A program made the position numbers and the translations under genes. Of a stretch of DNA of 64,000 nucleotides, positions 51,139 to 60,162 are shown piece after piece; within the stretch, counting starts at the first letter, position 1; each line of letters begins with the position of its first letter. The notes under the pieces were generated by a model. That model saw only the letters and a program-made list of their open reading frames with translations. It had not been told where the DNA came from and did no database searches. Source of the DNA: CAVOGJ01 sp963700865 (GTDB lineage: Bacteria; Planctomycetota; Planctomycetia; Pirellulales; Pirellulaceae); contig CAVOZC010000017.1 in assembly GCA_963700865.1 (NCBI GenBank), forward strand, positions 1 to 64,000. The letters run 5' to 3'.

Positions 51139-51780
51139 CTAAGCCAACAGTGTCGCCTCAATTCCCAAATCGCCGCGCGTCACGCCTGCCGCCAATTTTG
51201 CCACACGAAACTGAGTCCCGGTGGGCTCAAAGATTCCCAGATTGGTCACGACCGTGGTCACGACTTGCTTTCCAGTCAAAGGCAAGTCGCATTGCTTCAT
51301 CAATTTGCAATCGCCCGACTTGGAGAAATGCGTGAGCATGACGATGATGTGTTTCGCGCCATTGACCAGGTCCATCGCGCCTCCCATCCCGGCCACTTTT
51401 TTGCCGGGCACCATCCAATTCGCAAGACTCCCCTCGACGTCGACCTGCATGCCTCCCAGGACGCAATAGTCGATATGACCTCCGCGAATGATGCCAAAGC
51501 TGGTGGCACTGTCGAAATAACTGACACCCGCGCGAACCGAGATACTCTCCTTGCCGGCGTTGATGAGTGTCGGTGACATCGTCTGGCGAGTGGGTCGGCC
51601 CTTGACACCGAGCACACCGTTTTCGGAATGGATGAAGACCTCTTTCTCAGGAGGCATCCGCTGCGCGATGAGGGTCGGCATGCCAATCCCCAGATTGAGA
51701 CTGCAACCATCGCTGAGCGACGCAATAATCTGATCGGCCATCTCGGCTTGGGACCAGCCTGCAGGTAGTTCTCGATCCAA
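51139..51780 (-). CDS. 3-oxoacid CoA-transferase subunit B
   Basis: 213 residues from TTG 51780, which has GAGGG a few bases before it; ATG 51741 (MADQIIASLSDG) is a shorter alternative. SCOT-type B subunit: LNLGIGMPTLIA, the catalytic Glu in IHSENGVLGV, GGHIDYCVLGGMQVD, WMVPGKKVAGMGGAMDLV. Works with the A subunit encoded upstream to move CoA from succinyl-CoA to a 3-oxoacid (acetoacetate or 3-oxoadipate). The two subunit genes are separated by the aminomutase gene, which is unusual because A and B normally adjoin. Spacing to the thiolase is 66 bases. Confidence 0.85.
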   Translation of the reverse strand: MDRELPAGWSQAEMADQIIASLSDGCSLNLGIGMPTLIAQRMPPEKEVFIHSENGVLGVKGRPTRQTMSPTLINAGKESISVRAGVSYFDSATSFGIIRGGHIDYCVLGGMQVDVEGSLANWMVPGKKVAGMGGAMDLVNGAKHIIVMLTHFSKSGDCKLMKQCDLPLTGKQVVTTVVTNLGIFEPTGTQFRVAKLAAGVTRGDLGIEATLLA

Positions 51781-51829
51781 CGTGCTACCCTCGAATACTC
51801 CGACCGAAGGCTGGCTGCCGGCATGCCCG

Positions 51830-53221
51830 TCAGACCAGCGCGATCCCCAACCGCCGCCCCAATTTTTCACTTGCTTCTTGTGGCATCGTGTGCCCGCAGG
51901 CCTTGATCGCCGACCGCACCATCGCCTCGCGGGTGGCCGCGACTTCCCACCGTTGCTGGGCTTCCCGGGAGAGTCGATGCAGAGGATCGAAGTACAGGAA
52001 TAGTTCATCCGGTTTGACGCTGGGGGCTCGCCATACCGAGATCCCATTTTCCTCGTCATAATATTCGTACGATGAAACATGCCGCTTGCCGCCGCCCCCG
52101 GGCGCATCGCACACGAATGTGGGAATCTGAAATCCCGCGGTGGTGCCCCGCACGCGTTTTTCAATCTCCACTGCCTCACCAATCGTCGTGCGCAGATGTT
52201 CGCAGCCGGGCACCATGTCGTGGATATAGACGTAGTACGAGTGGATATTGATGTAGGCCAATTGTCTGGTCAGCAGAATCATCGTCTCGGCACAGTTGTT
52301 GACGCCTTCTTGCAGCACGGCCTGATTGCGGACAATCAGGCCCTCGGCAAACAACCGATCCATGGCCAACTGGCTCCAGCGGGTGATTTCGCGGGGCGAC
52401 GAAAAGTGCGTATGTATCACGACTTGCTTGCCCAGGTCGCGACCGCGTTTGTGGACGTTCAGGATGGCTTCCATCCACTTTTCGTCCGATGTGATCTTCA
52501 TCGGCATGATCGCGATTCCCTTCGTCGCGTAACGCAGGCGGCGAATGTGCGGGATCGCCAGGAGCGTCTCGCCGATGTGCGTGATCTGCTTGGCCGTCAT
52601 GTTAAACGCGTCGCCACCCGAGATCACCACGTCCTCGATCTGAGGATTGTTTCGCAGGTAATCAAAGGCTGGTTCCCACTTTGCCATGTTGGCGCCGTAA
52701 GTATCCTTTTCGACCGAATCGGTCGAGCCACCGATGATGCGACTGCGGGTGCAGTAGGCGCAATACACGGGACAAGTCGTAAGCGGCAGAAAGAGGACCT
52801 TGTCCGGATAACGGTGCGTCATCATCGGCACGGGTGCGTCCTCGTCCTCGCTGAGTGAATCCGCCAGGTAGAACGGGTGGTCCGGCAACATCTGCGAACC
52901 GAGCGGCAGAAACTGCTTTCGCAGCGGGTCATCCACCGGCTTGTCCCAATCAATCAGGGAGAACACGTAGGGCGTAATCCGAATGTTCATGGGCGCTTTT
53001 CGCAGCCCCGCCTCGATATCCTCGACCAACGCGTCGCTCAGTCGATCTTGGAGCACTTCCTTGACCTGCTTCAAGCTGATCACACTATGCCGTGCTTGCC
53101 ACAAATAGTCGCCAAATTCCTCGCGCGAAATATCGCTCCAGCCGGGGATCGCCCGCCAGAACTCATCATCGCGAAAGGCGCGATGCGTAAGGATTTCCAT
53201 CGATGGTCTGGCTTGGAGCAT
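51830..53221 (-). CDS. kamA: Lysine 2,3-aminomutase (KamA family, radical SAM)
   Basis: 463 residues. The enzyme interconverts L-lysine and L-beta-lysine using SAM, a 4Fe-4S cluster and PLP. Cluster motif CPVYCAYC: Cys150, Cys154, Cys157. PLP lysine in PGGGGK: Lys379. Two aspartates that in the clostridial enzyme (Asp293, Asp330) hold the substrate amino group line up with Asp335 (HDMVPGCEH) and Asp372 (CDAPGGGGK). Glutamate 2,3-aminomutases lack them, so lysine is favoured as substrate. No N-acetyltransferase (AblB) or lysine 5,6-aminomutase is nearby, which argues against osmolyte synthesis and classic lysine fermentation. Lies between the two CoA-transferase subunit genes. Met1 or Met8 could start; neither has a strong ribosome site. 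Confidence 0.88.
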   Translation of the reverse strand: MLQARPSMEILTHRAFRDDEFWRAIPGWSDISREEFGDYLWQARHSVISLKQVKEVLQDRLSDALVEDIEAGLRKAPMNIRITPYVFSLIDWDKPVDDPLRKQFLPLGSQMLPDHPFYLADSLSEDEDAPVPMMTHRYPDKVLFLPLTTCPVYCAYCTRSRIIGGSTDSVEKDTYGANMAKWEPAFDYLRNNPQIEDVVISGGDAFNMTAKQITHIGETLLAIPHIRRLRYATKGIAIMPMKITSDEKWMEAILNVHKRGRDLGKQVVIHTHFSSPREITRWSQLAMDRLFAEGLIVRNQAVLQEGVNNCAETMILLTRQLAYINIHSYYVYIHDMVPGCEHLRTTIGEAVEIEKRVRGTTAGFQIPTFVCDAPGGGGKRHVSSYEYYDEENGISVWRAPSVKPDELFLYFDPLHRLSREAQQRWEVAATREAMVRSAIKACGHTMPQEASEKLGRRLGIALV

Positions 53222-53393
53222 GGTTTCGACTCACGTGCGGCGCGAAATGTCTCACTTAGTATATTTGCGGCAAAACGAAAAATGGCATCCGGTCCGCCGT
53301 CCCAACAGGAAAAACGCCCCGATCGGCAGCCAGGACGCGGCGGAACGTCACGCCAACATGCCCCGCGTCGGCGGCAGCCATTATTTTCGGGCG

Positions 53394-54125
53394 CTAGGTC
53401 GGCTCATCCTCGGCGTAGACCGGTATTTCCATGACATTTTCGTAGTCTCGCCCCTGGTAAATCCGCTGCACGAAGATCCCTGGTAAATGAACATCTTCGC
53501 CCGGAATCTCGCCCAGCGCGACGAGCTGCTCGACTTCGACGATCGTGGTTTTCGCAGCCATGGCCATCAAAGGCGAAAAATTCCGGGCCGTCTCCTGAAA
53601 CCAGAGATTCCCGTAAGGATCCCCCTTCTGCGCCTTGATGATGGCCACATCCGCCTCCAACGGAAGTTCCAGCAGGCACGGTCGATCGAAGTCGCGCACC
53701 TCTTTCCCCTCCGCGACGATCGTACCATAGCCGGTCGGCGTGTAGAAACCGCGAATTCCCATCCCGGCCGCTCGAATCCGCTCAGCAAAGGTGCCTTGGG
53801 GGACGAGATTCACCTTGACCTCACCGGCCAGCATCTGTTCCTCCAGGTCGGGATTGCCGCCCACAAATGAGCAGGTGGCTTCACGGATTTGTCGCTGTTT
53901 CAGCAACAGCGCCAGGCCGCGCCCCGAGTTGCCGATGTTGTTCGAGATGGCGTGGATATCCTTGATGCCTTGCCGCCTGATTTCCTTGATGCTGTTCTCG
54001 GGAATGCCGCACAAACCGAACCCACCACTCATCAAGCGGATACCATCCCGCAAATCATGCAGCGCGGACTGGGCATCCGCATAGACCTTCCCGGTTCGGG
54101 CACTGGAATCTTCTTGATTGATCAT
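53394..54125 (-). CDS. 3-oxoacid CoA-transferase subunit A
   Basis: 243 residues from ATG 54125, one base after the stop of the aminotransferase gene. SCOT-type A subunit: SGGFGLCGIPENSI (CoA-binding), IHAISNNIGNSGRGLALLL, SFVGGNPDLEEQ, VPQGTFAERIRAAGMGI, FYTPTGYGT. Pairs with the B subunit at 51139-51780. Family members act on acetoacetate, 3-oxoadipate or related 3-oxoacids; specificity cannot be read from these motifs. The operon context (two aminotransferases, aldehyde dehydrogenase, aminomutase) suggests 3-oxoadipate. Confidence 0.87.
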   Translation of the reverse strand: MINQEDSSARTGKVYADAQSALHDLRDGIRLMSGGFGLCGIPENSIKEIRRQGIKDIHAISNNIGNSGRGLALLLKQRQIREATCSFVGGNPDLEEQMLAGEVKVNLVPQGTFAERIRAAGMGIRGFYTPTGYGTIVAEGKEVRDFDRPCLLELPLEADVAIIKAQKGDPYGNLWFQETARNFSPLMAMAAKTTIVEVEQLVALGEIPGEDVHLPGIFVQRIYQGRDYENVMEIPVYAEDEPT

Positions 54126-54126
54126 G

Positions 54127-55323
54127 TCAAACCACCATCGATCCCTGCAGCAAATCGAGCAGCGTCTGCGTGGCCCGCGCCAGACGCTGTGGCGTCGAAA
54201 CGAGCGGTGGGGCAATGATGAGAGTGTTGCTCTTGCTGTAGGCGTGCAACCCATGGTGGAACAAGACATCCCAGGACGGGCCGGGACGATCCAGCTCGAT
54301 GGCCGCCAGTAAACCGCGGCACCGCACCTCGCGGACACTCTCCCAATTTGCCACTTCGTCCAGCGTCTGAGCCAACTGGTTCTCCAGAGCCGACTTGTTT
54401 TGCTGAAAGGCCTGATCCGAAAAGATATCCATGACCGCGTCGAGCGCCGCCAAGCCGAGCGGATGTGCGTAGCTGGTCAAGCCGCATGTCAACGGCTCGA
54501 CGCCGTAATAGTCCACGACCCGCGGCCCCGTCCAGACGGCGCCGAAAGGGATATAGCCGCCCGTGATCCCCTTCGACATACAAATCAGGTCCGGCTGCAA
54601 CTGGTACGGCTGGAAGGCGAAGAGCGGGCCCGTGCGGCCAAAACCGCAGAGGACCTCGTCAATGATCAGCAGGACGCCGTGCGCCCGACAAAGTTCGGTG
54701 AGTCCGTCGTACCAGGATTGGGGAGGAATCGCCACGCCATTGGTACCGCTGATCGTCTCGAGAATCAGGGCGGCAATGTGGTCGCCGCCAACCTCGGCGA
54801 AGATCCGCCGCGTGGTCTCCAAGTCGGGATCCTCGTCGGGCTCGGGGATCCGCACCGTCTGTTCGTCGAGCGTAAAGTGTGGCTGATTCCGCCAATCGCC
54901 CGTGACCGAGAGCGCCCCGAGACTCGCCCCATGATAGCTCTTTTTCCGAGCCGCGATTTTCGTACGACCCGTGATCTGCCTGGCCATCTTGAGTGCATTC
55001 TCGACCGACTCCGATCCGCTTACAGTGTAGAAGACCTTTCCACCGGGAAGGCCGACGGCGTCGTTCAGTCGTGCCGACGCCCGTTCTTTCAGTTCGAATG
55101 CCGCGCGTGGCGAGGCGATCGGCATGGTTTCGAGTTGCCGACGGACGGCGTCCCGAATCAGCGGGTGGCTGTGCCCGAAATTGGTCTGAAAGCTGGTTGA
55201 AATGAAGTCATAAATGCGTCGTCCGTCCTCCAGGACAAATTCGTCCCCCTCGGCCCGCTCGACCCGAAACGGTTCGGCCGCCGGCTGACAGCCCCAGGTG
55301 TGATAGTAGGCTCGATCGCTCAT
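54127..55323 (-). CDS. Class III PLP aminotransferase (omega-amino/beta-amino acid type), copy 2
   Basis: 398 residues. Fold-type I class III features: SGSESVENALKMAR (PLP phosphate), YHGASLGALSVTG, LLIIDEVLCGFGRTG with Asp222, and the PLP Lys251 in CMSKGITGGYIPFG. Closest in layout to beta-alanine/taurine and diaminopelargonate-type enzymes, which accept omega- or beta-amino groups. Proposed role: deamination of 3-aminoadipate (beta-amino group) or of the 6-amino group of beta-lysine. It sits directly before the CoA-transferase A gene (one base apart) and 61 bases after the other aminotransferase. The two enzymes differ clearly in sequence, so they likely have different substrates rather than being a recent duplication. 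Confidence 0.83.
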   Translation of the reverse strand: MSDRAYYHTWGCQPAAEPFRVERAEGDEFVLEDGRRIYDFISTSFQTNFGHSHPLIRDAVRRQLETMPIASPRAAFELKERASARLNDAVGLPGGKVFYTVSGSESVENALKMARQITGRTKIAARKKSYHGASLGALSVTGDWRNQPHFTLDEQTVRIPEPDEDPDLETTRRIFAEVGGDHIAALILETISGTNGVAIPPQSWYDGLTELCRAHGVLLIIDEVLCGFGRTGPLFAFQPYQLQPDLICMSKGITGGYIPFGAVWTGPRVVDYYGVEPLTCGLTSYAHPLGLAALDAVMDIFSDQAFQQNKSALENQLAQTLDEVANWESVREVRCRGLLAAIELDRPGPSWDVLFHHGLHAYSKSNTLIIAPPLVSTPQRLARATQTLLDLLQGSMVV

Positions 55324-55384
55324 GTTCCGAACTGTAAAAGGGCGGACGGGATTTCACCCGGTCGGTACGCCAGGTGTGTCTCGG

Positions 55385-56854
55385 CTACGAGGTGAGTTCG
55401 GTAATGCACTCGTCCAGAATCCGCAGGCCGATCGCCACGTCGTTCGCGTCAATCACCAGCGGCGGTGCAATGCGGATGACACTCTCACCGCAGGAGAGGA
55501 GTAACAGCCCCTTCGTAAAGGCGAGTTGTCCGAGATCATGCACCAGTTCCGCTGCTGGTTCTTTGGTTTCCCGATCCTTCACGAATTCGACGCCGATGTA
55601 CAGTCCGGTGCCACGGACGTCGCCGATACAGGCGTGCTTCTCCTGCAAGCGTCTCAATCCTTCCAGCATCACATCGCCCACGACCTTGGCGTTTTGCATC
55701 AAGCCCCCCTCGATCAGGTCGAGTGTGGCGAGGGCTGCCGCGCAGCTAACCGGGTTTCCACCAAAGGTGCTCCCATGCGATCCCTGAGCCCACCGCATCA
55801 CCGACTCCCGCGCGATGATGGCGCCGATGGGCATGCCCGAGCCCAGGCCTTTAGCGGTTAGTAAAACATCGGGCTCGACGCCAAAATAATCGGCCGCCCA
55901 CATGTGGCCCGTGCGTCCAACGCCCGTCTGCACCTCGTCGAAGACCAGCAGAATACCATGTTCGTCACACAGAGCTCGTAACCCTTCGATAAAGGACTTG
56001 GGCGGAATGACGTAGCCACCTTCCCCCAGCATGGGCTCGATGAAAATTGCCGCGATATCCTTGGGATAGACGTGGCGAGCCAGCAGGTCATGAATTCGTT
56101 TGAGTACGAAAGCACCCACTTCATGAATGTCCGACTCGTGCCGATAAGGGTCCGGATAGGGGACATGATGCACGCCGGGCACCATGGGCCCGAAGGTGGA
56201 GCGCCGTTTGGCCTTGCTGGACGTCAGGCTCATCGCGCCATATGTGCGCCCATGAAAGGCCCGTTGGAAGGCAATCAGGTCTTTCCGCCCGGTTGAATTG
56301 CGAACCAGCTTGATCGCACCCTCCACAGCTTCCGTGCCCGAATTCGTGAGGAAGACGCGTTTCTTGCTGTCACCCAAACCAAGATTCGCCAATCGTTCGC
56401 AGAGAGACGCCATCGACTGATAGTAAAAGTCGGTACCACAGATGTGAAAAAAAGCTCCCGCCGCTGCGCGGACCGCCGCCACCACGTGCGGGTGGCTATA
56501 GCCGGTGGACGCCACGGCGATGCCCGCCATGAAGTCGAGATAGCGATTCCCGTCCGGGTCCTCGATCACCGGGCCCTGGCCGTGCGAAACGACAAGTGGG
56601 TATTCCTTGATGTAGGACGTGGAGGAATACTGGGCGTCCTGGTCGATTACGGGTTGCGATTTGGGACCTGGTGGCGTGACGAGAATCCGCGGATAATCGC
56701 CCCCGAACGCCCGGGGCTGTTCCCAGCGGACCGCGTGCACGTTCGTCGCGGGCGACGCCCCGTCCACCTGGCCGGTCCGCGGCGCCGTGGCGGGTGTCGC
56801 CGTGGAGGTGGCTCCGGTGGCGGAATGCGTACTTGATGGACGATTGCTGCTCAC
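55385..56854 (-). CDS. Class III PLP aminotransferase (GABA/ornithine/lysine type), copy 1
   Basis: 489 residues. The first ~50 residues are a Ser/Thr/Ala/Pro-rich extension of unknown use. The core starts at ILVTPPGPKSQPVIDQD and has NSGTEAVEGAIKLVRNSTGR, FHGRTYGAMSLTSSK, LLVFDEVQTGVGRTG with Asp306, and PLP Lys335 in LLTAKGLGSGMPIGA. This subgroup includes 4-aminobutyrate, 5-aminovalerate, ornithine and lysine 6-aminotransferases, which act on terminal amino groups next to a carboxylate-bearing chain. In this operon the 6-amino group of beta-lysine is the natural candidate, giving a semialdehyde for the aldehyde dehydrogenase gene upstream. That assignment is inference. Confidence 0.85.
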   Translation of the reverse strand: MSSNRPSSTHSATGATSTATPATAPRTGQVDGASPATNVHAVRWEQPRAFGGDYPRILVTPPGPKSQPVIDQDAQYSSTSYIKEYPLVVSHGQGPVIEDPDGNRYLDFMAGIAVASTGYSHPHVVAAVRAAAGAFFHICGTDFYYQSMASLCERLANLGLGDSKKRVFLTNSGTEAVEGAIKLVRNSTGRKDLIAFQRAFHGRTYGAMSLTSSKAKRRSTFGPMVPGVHHVPYPDPYRHESDIHEVGAFVLKRIHDLLARHVYPKDIAAIFIEPMLGEGGYVIPPKSFIEGLRALCDEHGILLVFDEVQTGVGRTGHMWAADYFGVEPDVLLTAKGLGSGMPIGAIIARESVMRWAQGSHGSTFGGNPVSCAAALATLDLIEGGLMQNAKVVGDVMLEGLRRLQEKHACIGDVRGTGLYIGVEFVKDRETKEPAAELVHDLGQLAFTKGLLLLSCGESVIRIAPPLVIDANDVAIGLRILDECITELTS

Positions 56855-56961
56855 GTTGTTGTATCTCCGTCAAACGAATCGATCACTCGTCGAGGATCGC
56901 TACTTTCTCAATCAGGGCATGCGACTAGTACTTCGTCAAGTTTCAATTTTGGGGTTCGCTC

Positions 56962-57014
56962 ACCGTGGCTGGTGCATCTTGCCCCAGTCGGCGGCTGGAA
57001 GCCACAGCCACGGT
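56962..57014. repeat. Inverted repeat in the ALDH-aminotransferase gap
   Basis: ACCGTGGCTG (56962-56971) and CAGCCACGGT (57005-57014), 33 bases apart, in the 204-base gap inside the catabolic operon. It could form a hairpin that stabilises or attenuates the transcript, or be another dispersed repeat. Confidence 0.45.
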
Positions 57015-57058
57015 CTTGACCAACCCTAAGTCTGACACTTGACACGGCACCAGTATGC

Positions 57059-58639
57059 TTACTCTCTGACTCTGGTGCGACACTGTTCTCGCATGAACTG
57101 AGCCACATAATACGGCCCACAGCCACCTTTGCCGGAACCTCCGGACCCTTTCCAGCCACAAAAAGGCTGCGCACCGGGCCACGCTCCCGTGGTCGCTCCG
57201 CTACGTTTATTGACGTAGGTCACGCCGGCCTCAATCTCGTCGTAGAAGCGAGCGATCTCGTCTTCATTGCGACTGAACAGGCCCGCCGTCAGGCCATATT
57301 CCACCTTGTTGCTTTCTACCAGAGCCTGATCCAGGCTCTGCACCGTCCCCACCGCCAGGAGGGGCACGAAATACTCTTCGGTGAACACGGGGCTGTGCAG
57401 GGGCGCCTTGGCCACCGTCGGCGCCACATAATACCCTTTGGATAGTACACCTTCGGTCAGCCGTTGGCCACCGACAAGAATCTCACCATCCTGCTTCGCC
57501 TGGTCCACGCCACCCTCGTAGGTCGTCACGGCCGCCTGATTAATTACCGGCCCAAAATAGACATCCGCGTCGGTCGGATCGCCGATCGCGATGCCGTGCG
57601 TCCGGTCCAGCAGGCGATCCACGAATTCATCCACGACGGCCGAGTGGACGTAGACGCGCGAGCAGGCGCTGCATTTCTGATTCTGCAGTCCCCAAGCCGA
57701 CTTGGCAACACCTTCGGCCGCCGCATCCAAGTCGGCACTTTCCATGACAATGGTCGGATTCTTCCCGCCTAATTCAACCAGGCAAGGCTTGATCCACCGC
57801 TGGCTGAGCCGATGAAACATCTGCATCCCCACCGCTTTGGATCCGGTAAAGACGATCCCGTCGACGTGCTCGTGCTCCACGAGTGCGTTTCCAATCACGG
57901 CTCCGCGTCCGGTCACGAACTGGAAGGCTCCCGGCGGCACCCCGGCGTCCCGGTAGACTTCGTACAGTTTGAGTCCCGTCCAAGGCGTATCGGTGGCCGG
58001 TTTGTACACGACGGTATTACCGGACACGAGTGCCGCCGAAGACATGCCGCAGGACAGGGCCATGGGAAAGTTGAAGGGAGCGATGCAGGCGAACACACCA
58101 TAGGGTCGGAGGATATCCGTGTTGGTTTCGATGGGAGTTATGCGGTTCATTTCGCGTACGAAGCCATCGGCCTGCTCCATCTGGTCACAATAGTAATCGA
58201 TCAAATCCGCCGACTCCTCGGCGTCCCCAATCGATTCGAAGCGATTCTTGCCGACTTCGATACTCATGATGGCAGCGATTTCAAATTTCCGCTGTCGCAC
58301 AAGCCCCGCGGCTCGCCGCAGGCAGGCGACTCGTTCCCGCCACGGCATGCCCGACCAGGTGCGACGGGCCGCGCGGGCGACAGACACGGCTCGATCGATC
58401 TCTGCCGGCGTACCCACTTGAAACCGCCCCAGCACCCAATCTGTATTGATCGGAGACGTATCGTCCATGGGCGGCGCCGCGGCGGTGACGGCTTGTCCAT
58501 CGATAAACATCGGATGCAACTTGCCAAAATCTTGCCGGATGCGGGCCAGCGCCTCGTCAAAGTAGTGATGAAACGCTGACAGATCGACGTCAGCCGTGGT
58601 GTAGGTAATTCTGATTTCTTCAGGTGGCGGATATGACAT
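57059..58639 (-). CDS. Aldehyde dehydrogenase (P5C/glutamate-semialdehyde dehydrogenase-like)
   Basis: 526 residues, the length of RocA/PruA-type enzymes. NAD-binding region IAPFNFPMALSCG, VYKPATDTPW, VFTGSKAVG; general base Glu289 in PCLVELGGKNP; nucleophile Cys323 in NQKCSACSR; closing GWKGSGGSGKGG. Similarity is to dehydrogenases of glutamate or aminoadipate semialdehyde, that is, amino acids with a terminal aldehyde. Here it would oxidise 3-amino-6-oxohexanoate, formed from beta-lysine, to 3-aminoadipate (inference). No proline dehydrogenase is next to it, which argues against a role in proline use. It follows the symporter gene and precedes the aminotransferases. Confidence 0.87.
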   Translation of the reverse strand: MSYPPPEEIRITYTTADVDLSAFHHYFDEALARIRQDFGKLHPMFIDGQAVTAAAPPMDDTSPINTDWVLGRFQVGTPAEIDRAVSVARAARRTWSGMPWRERVACLRRAAGLVRQRKFEIAAIMSIEVGKNRFESIGDAEESADLIDYYCDQMEQADGFVREMNRITPIETNTDILRPYGVFACIAPFNFPMALSCGMSSAALVSGNTVVYKPATDTPWTGLKLYEVYRDAGVPPGAFQFVTGRGAVIGNALVEHEHVDGIVFTGSKAVGMQMFHRLSQRWIKPCLVELGGKNPTIVMESADLDAAAEGVAKSAWGLQNQKCSACSRVYVHSAVVDEFVDRLLDRTHGIAIGDPTDADVYFGPVINQAAVTTYEGGVDQAKQDGEILVGGQRLTEGVLSKGYYVAPTVAKAPLHSPVFTEEYFVPLLAVGTVQSLDQALVESNKVEYGLTAGLFSRNEDEIARFYDEIEAGVTYVNKRSGATTGAWPGAQPFCGWKGSGGSGKGGCGPYYVAQFMREQCRTRVRE

Positions 58640-58715
58640 GCGATTCCTTTATTTGCCACTCGGAACGACCCGTTGTCCTCCATGGCGATGAATATTTCTG
58701 TCCCCTTCCAGTCGC

Positions 58716-60162
58716 CTATCCTGGCCCTGACGAGCCCGGCTCGTGCAGCAGGCCAATGGCCTCCAGGACCTGCGGCTGCTCGGGGCGTCCCAGCCGTCCC
58801 GCGCACCACATGGCCGCCGCGCGGGCCTGGCAGCGCAACCAGGATGCCGCTCCGCTGGGGCGCCCCAGGCACAAAGATCATGCCGACATAGACGCACAGG
58901 CCAACCAGGAAGGCAGCCAGTCCGCCGGCGAGGTTGGCCCTCCGCCACCACAAGCCCGCCACCACTGGTACAAAAAGGGCCGCGCTCAAGGCCCCGATCG
59001 CGTCTGTGTAGTAGCCGGTAATCAACGGCGGCGGGTTGTAGGCGAATACCATGGCTACCAATCCGACGATCCAGACGACCAGTATATTCACGCGTCCCAA
59101 GGCTCGATCACTCATTTGACGCCCCCAAACGTTGGCAATCAGATCGTGAGCAATCGCCGAGCTGCACGCCAGCAAGAGTGCATCGGTCGTCGACATCACG
59201 GCCGCCAGCACGGCCGCCACCGCCAACCCGCGAATCACCGGATGAAATTGACTCTCCATGATCTTCAAGAATATTTGATCATTGTCGGCCAGCGTCGGGA
59301 AGAGCAGTTTGCCCGCCGGAACAATCACCATCGTGGCGGACATAATCACGAACGCATACATCACCATCGCCAGATTCAGCGAGATCCTGGCGCTCGCGGC
59401 ATCGCGTGCGGTGTAAACTCGCATGACGACGTGCGGGATAATCGGAATGGCAGCCACCCAAATCACAAAAGCGCCCAGATCGGTGGCCAACGAGGTCTGC
59501 TGTGCGGCACCTAGCTCGGGGGCCGCGGCAAGACTGGCATCAAACAACGCGATCGGACCGCCATTGCGAATCATCAGCAGCACCGCGGTACCCAAGACGA
59601 CTGCCACCATGAGTGCCCCTTGCACGACATCGGTCCATGTCACGGCCAACATACCCCCGATCGAGACGTATACCACGAAGACCAACGTCGCCAATGTCAG
59701 GGCAACCGCGTAGGGGATATCCAGCAGCACTTCCGCGGTAATCCCGGCCGCCTTCATTTGAGCCACGATGTACATGGTGAAGGTAACGACGATCAAGATG
59801 GGAACACCGACGCGGATGAGCGGATGAGGATACCGCCAACTCAAAAAATCCGTGATCGTGAATTTTCCAAAATGTCGCAGCGGACGGGCCACCAGGACCG
59901 ACGCCAGGGGAAAACCGATGACGGTGCCCGCGAACAGTGAGAGCGTCGCGGGAATTCCCCAGGCATACGCATACCCCATGACGCCCAGGATCGATCCGCC
60001 GCTCGCCAGCGCTGCCATGATGGCCAGCGCATTCACCCATGGCCCGATGCTTCGCCCCGCGACCCAATACTCATCGCGCGACGTCAGCACCCTTCTCGAT
60101 ACCAGGATACCAATCAAGATGCAGACCATCAGATAGACGGCGACAAGCAGTCGTTCGATCAC
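58716..60162 (-). CDS. Sodium:solute symporter, SSS family (frameshift near 58835)
   Basis: About 480 residues with ~13 membrane helices. GTG 60162 overlaps the stop of the small membrane protein gene (GTGA). SSS landmarks: RRVLTSRDEYWVAGRSIG, FLSWRYPHPLIRVG, AVLAAVMSTTDALLLACSS (the sodium-site helix), and GYYTDAIGALSAALFVP. An extra base near 58835 sends the frame into the ALDH gene; removing it gives PARAAAMWCAGRLGRPEQPQ and a stop at 58716-58718, before the ALDH start. Family members import amino acids, proline, pantothenate or sugars with sodium. Being first in the operon with a small partner suggests uptake of the compound degraded downstream, perhaps lysine or beta-lysine. Confidence 0.85.

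Noticed and set aside
51830..53221. N-acetyl-beta-lysine osmolyte synthesis (ablAB)
   Set aside because: No acetyltransferase gene adjoins kamA; all neighbours are catabolic.
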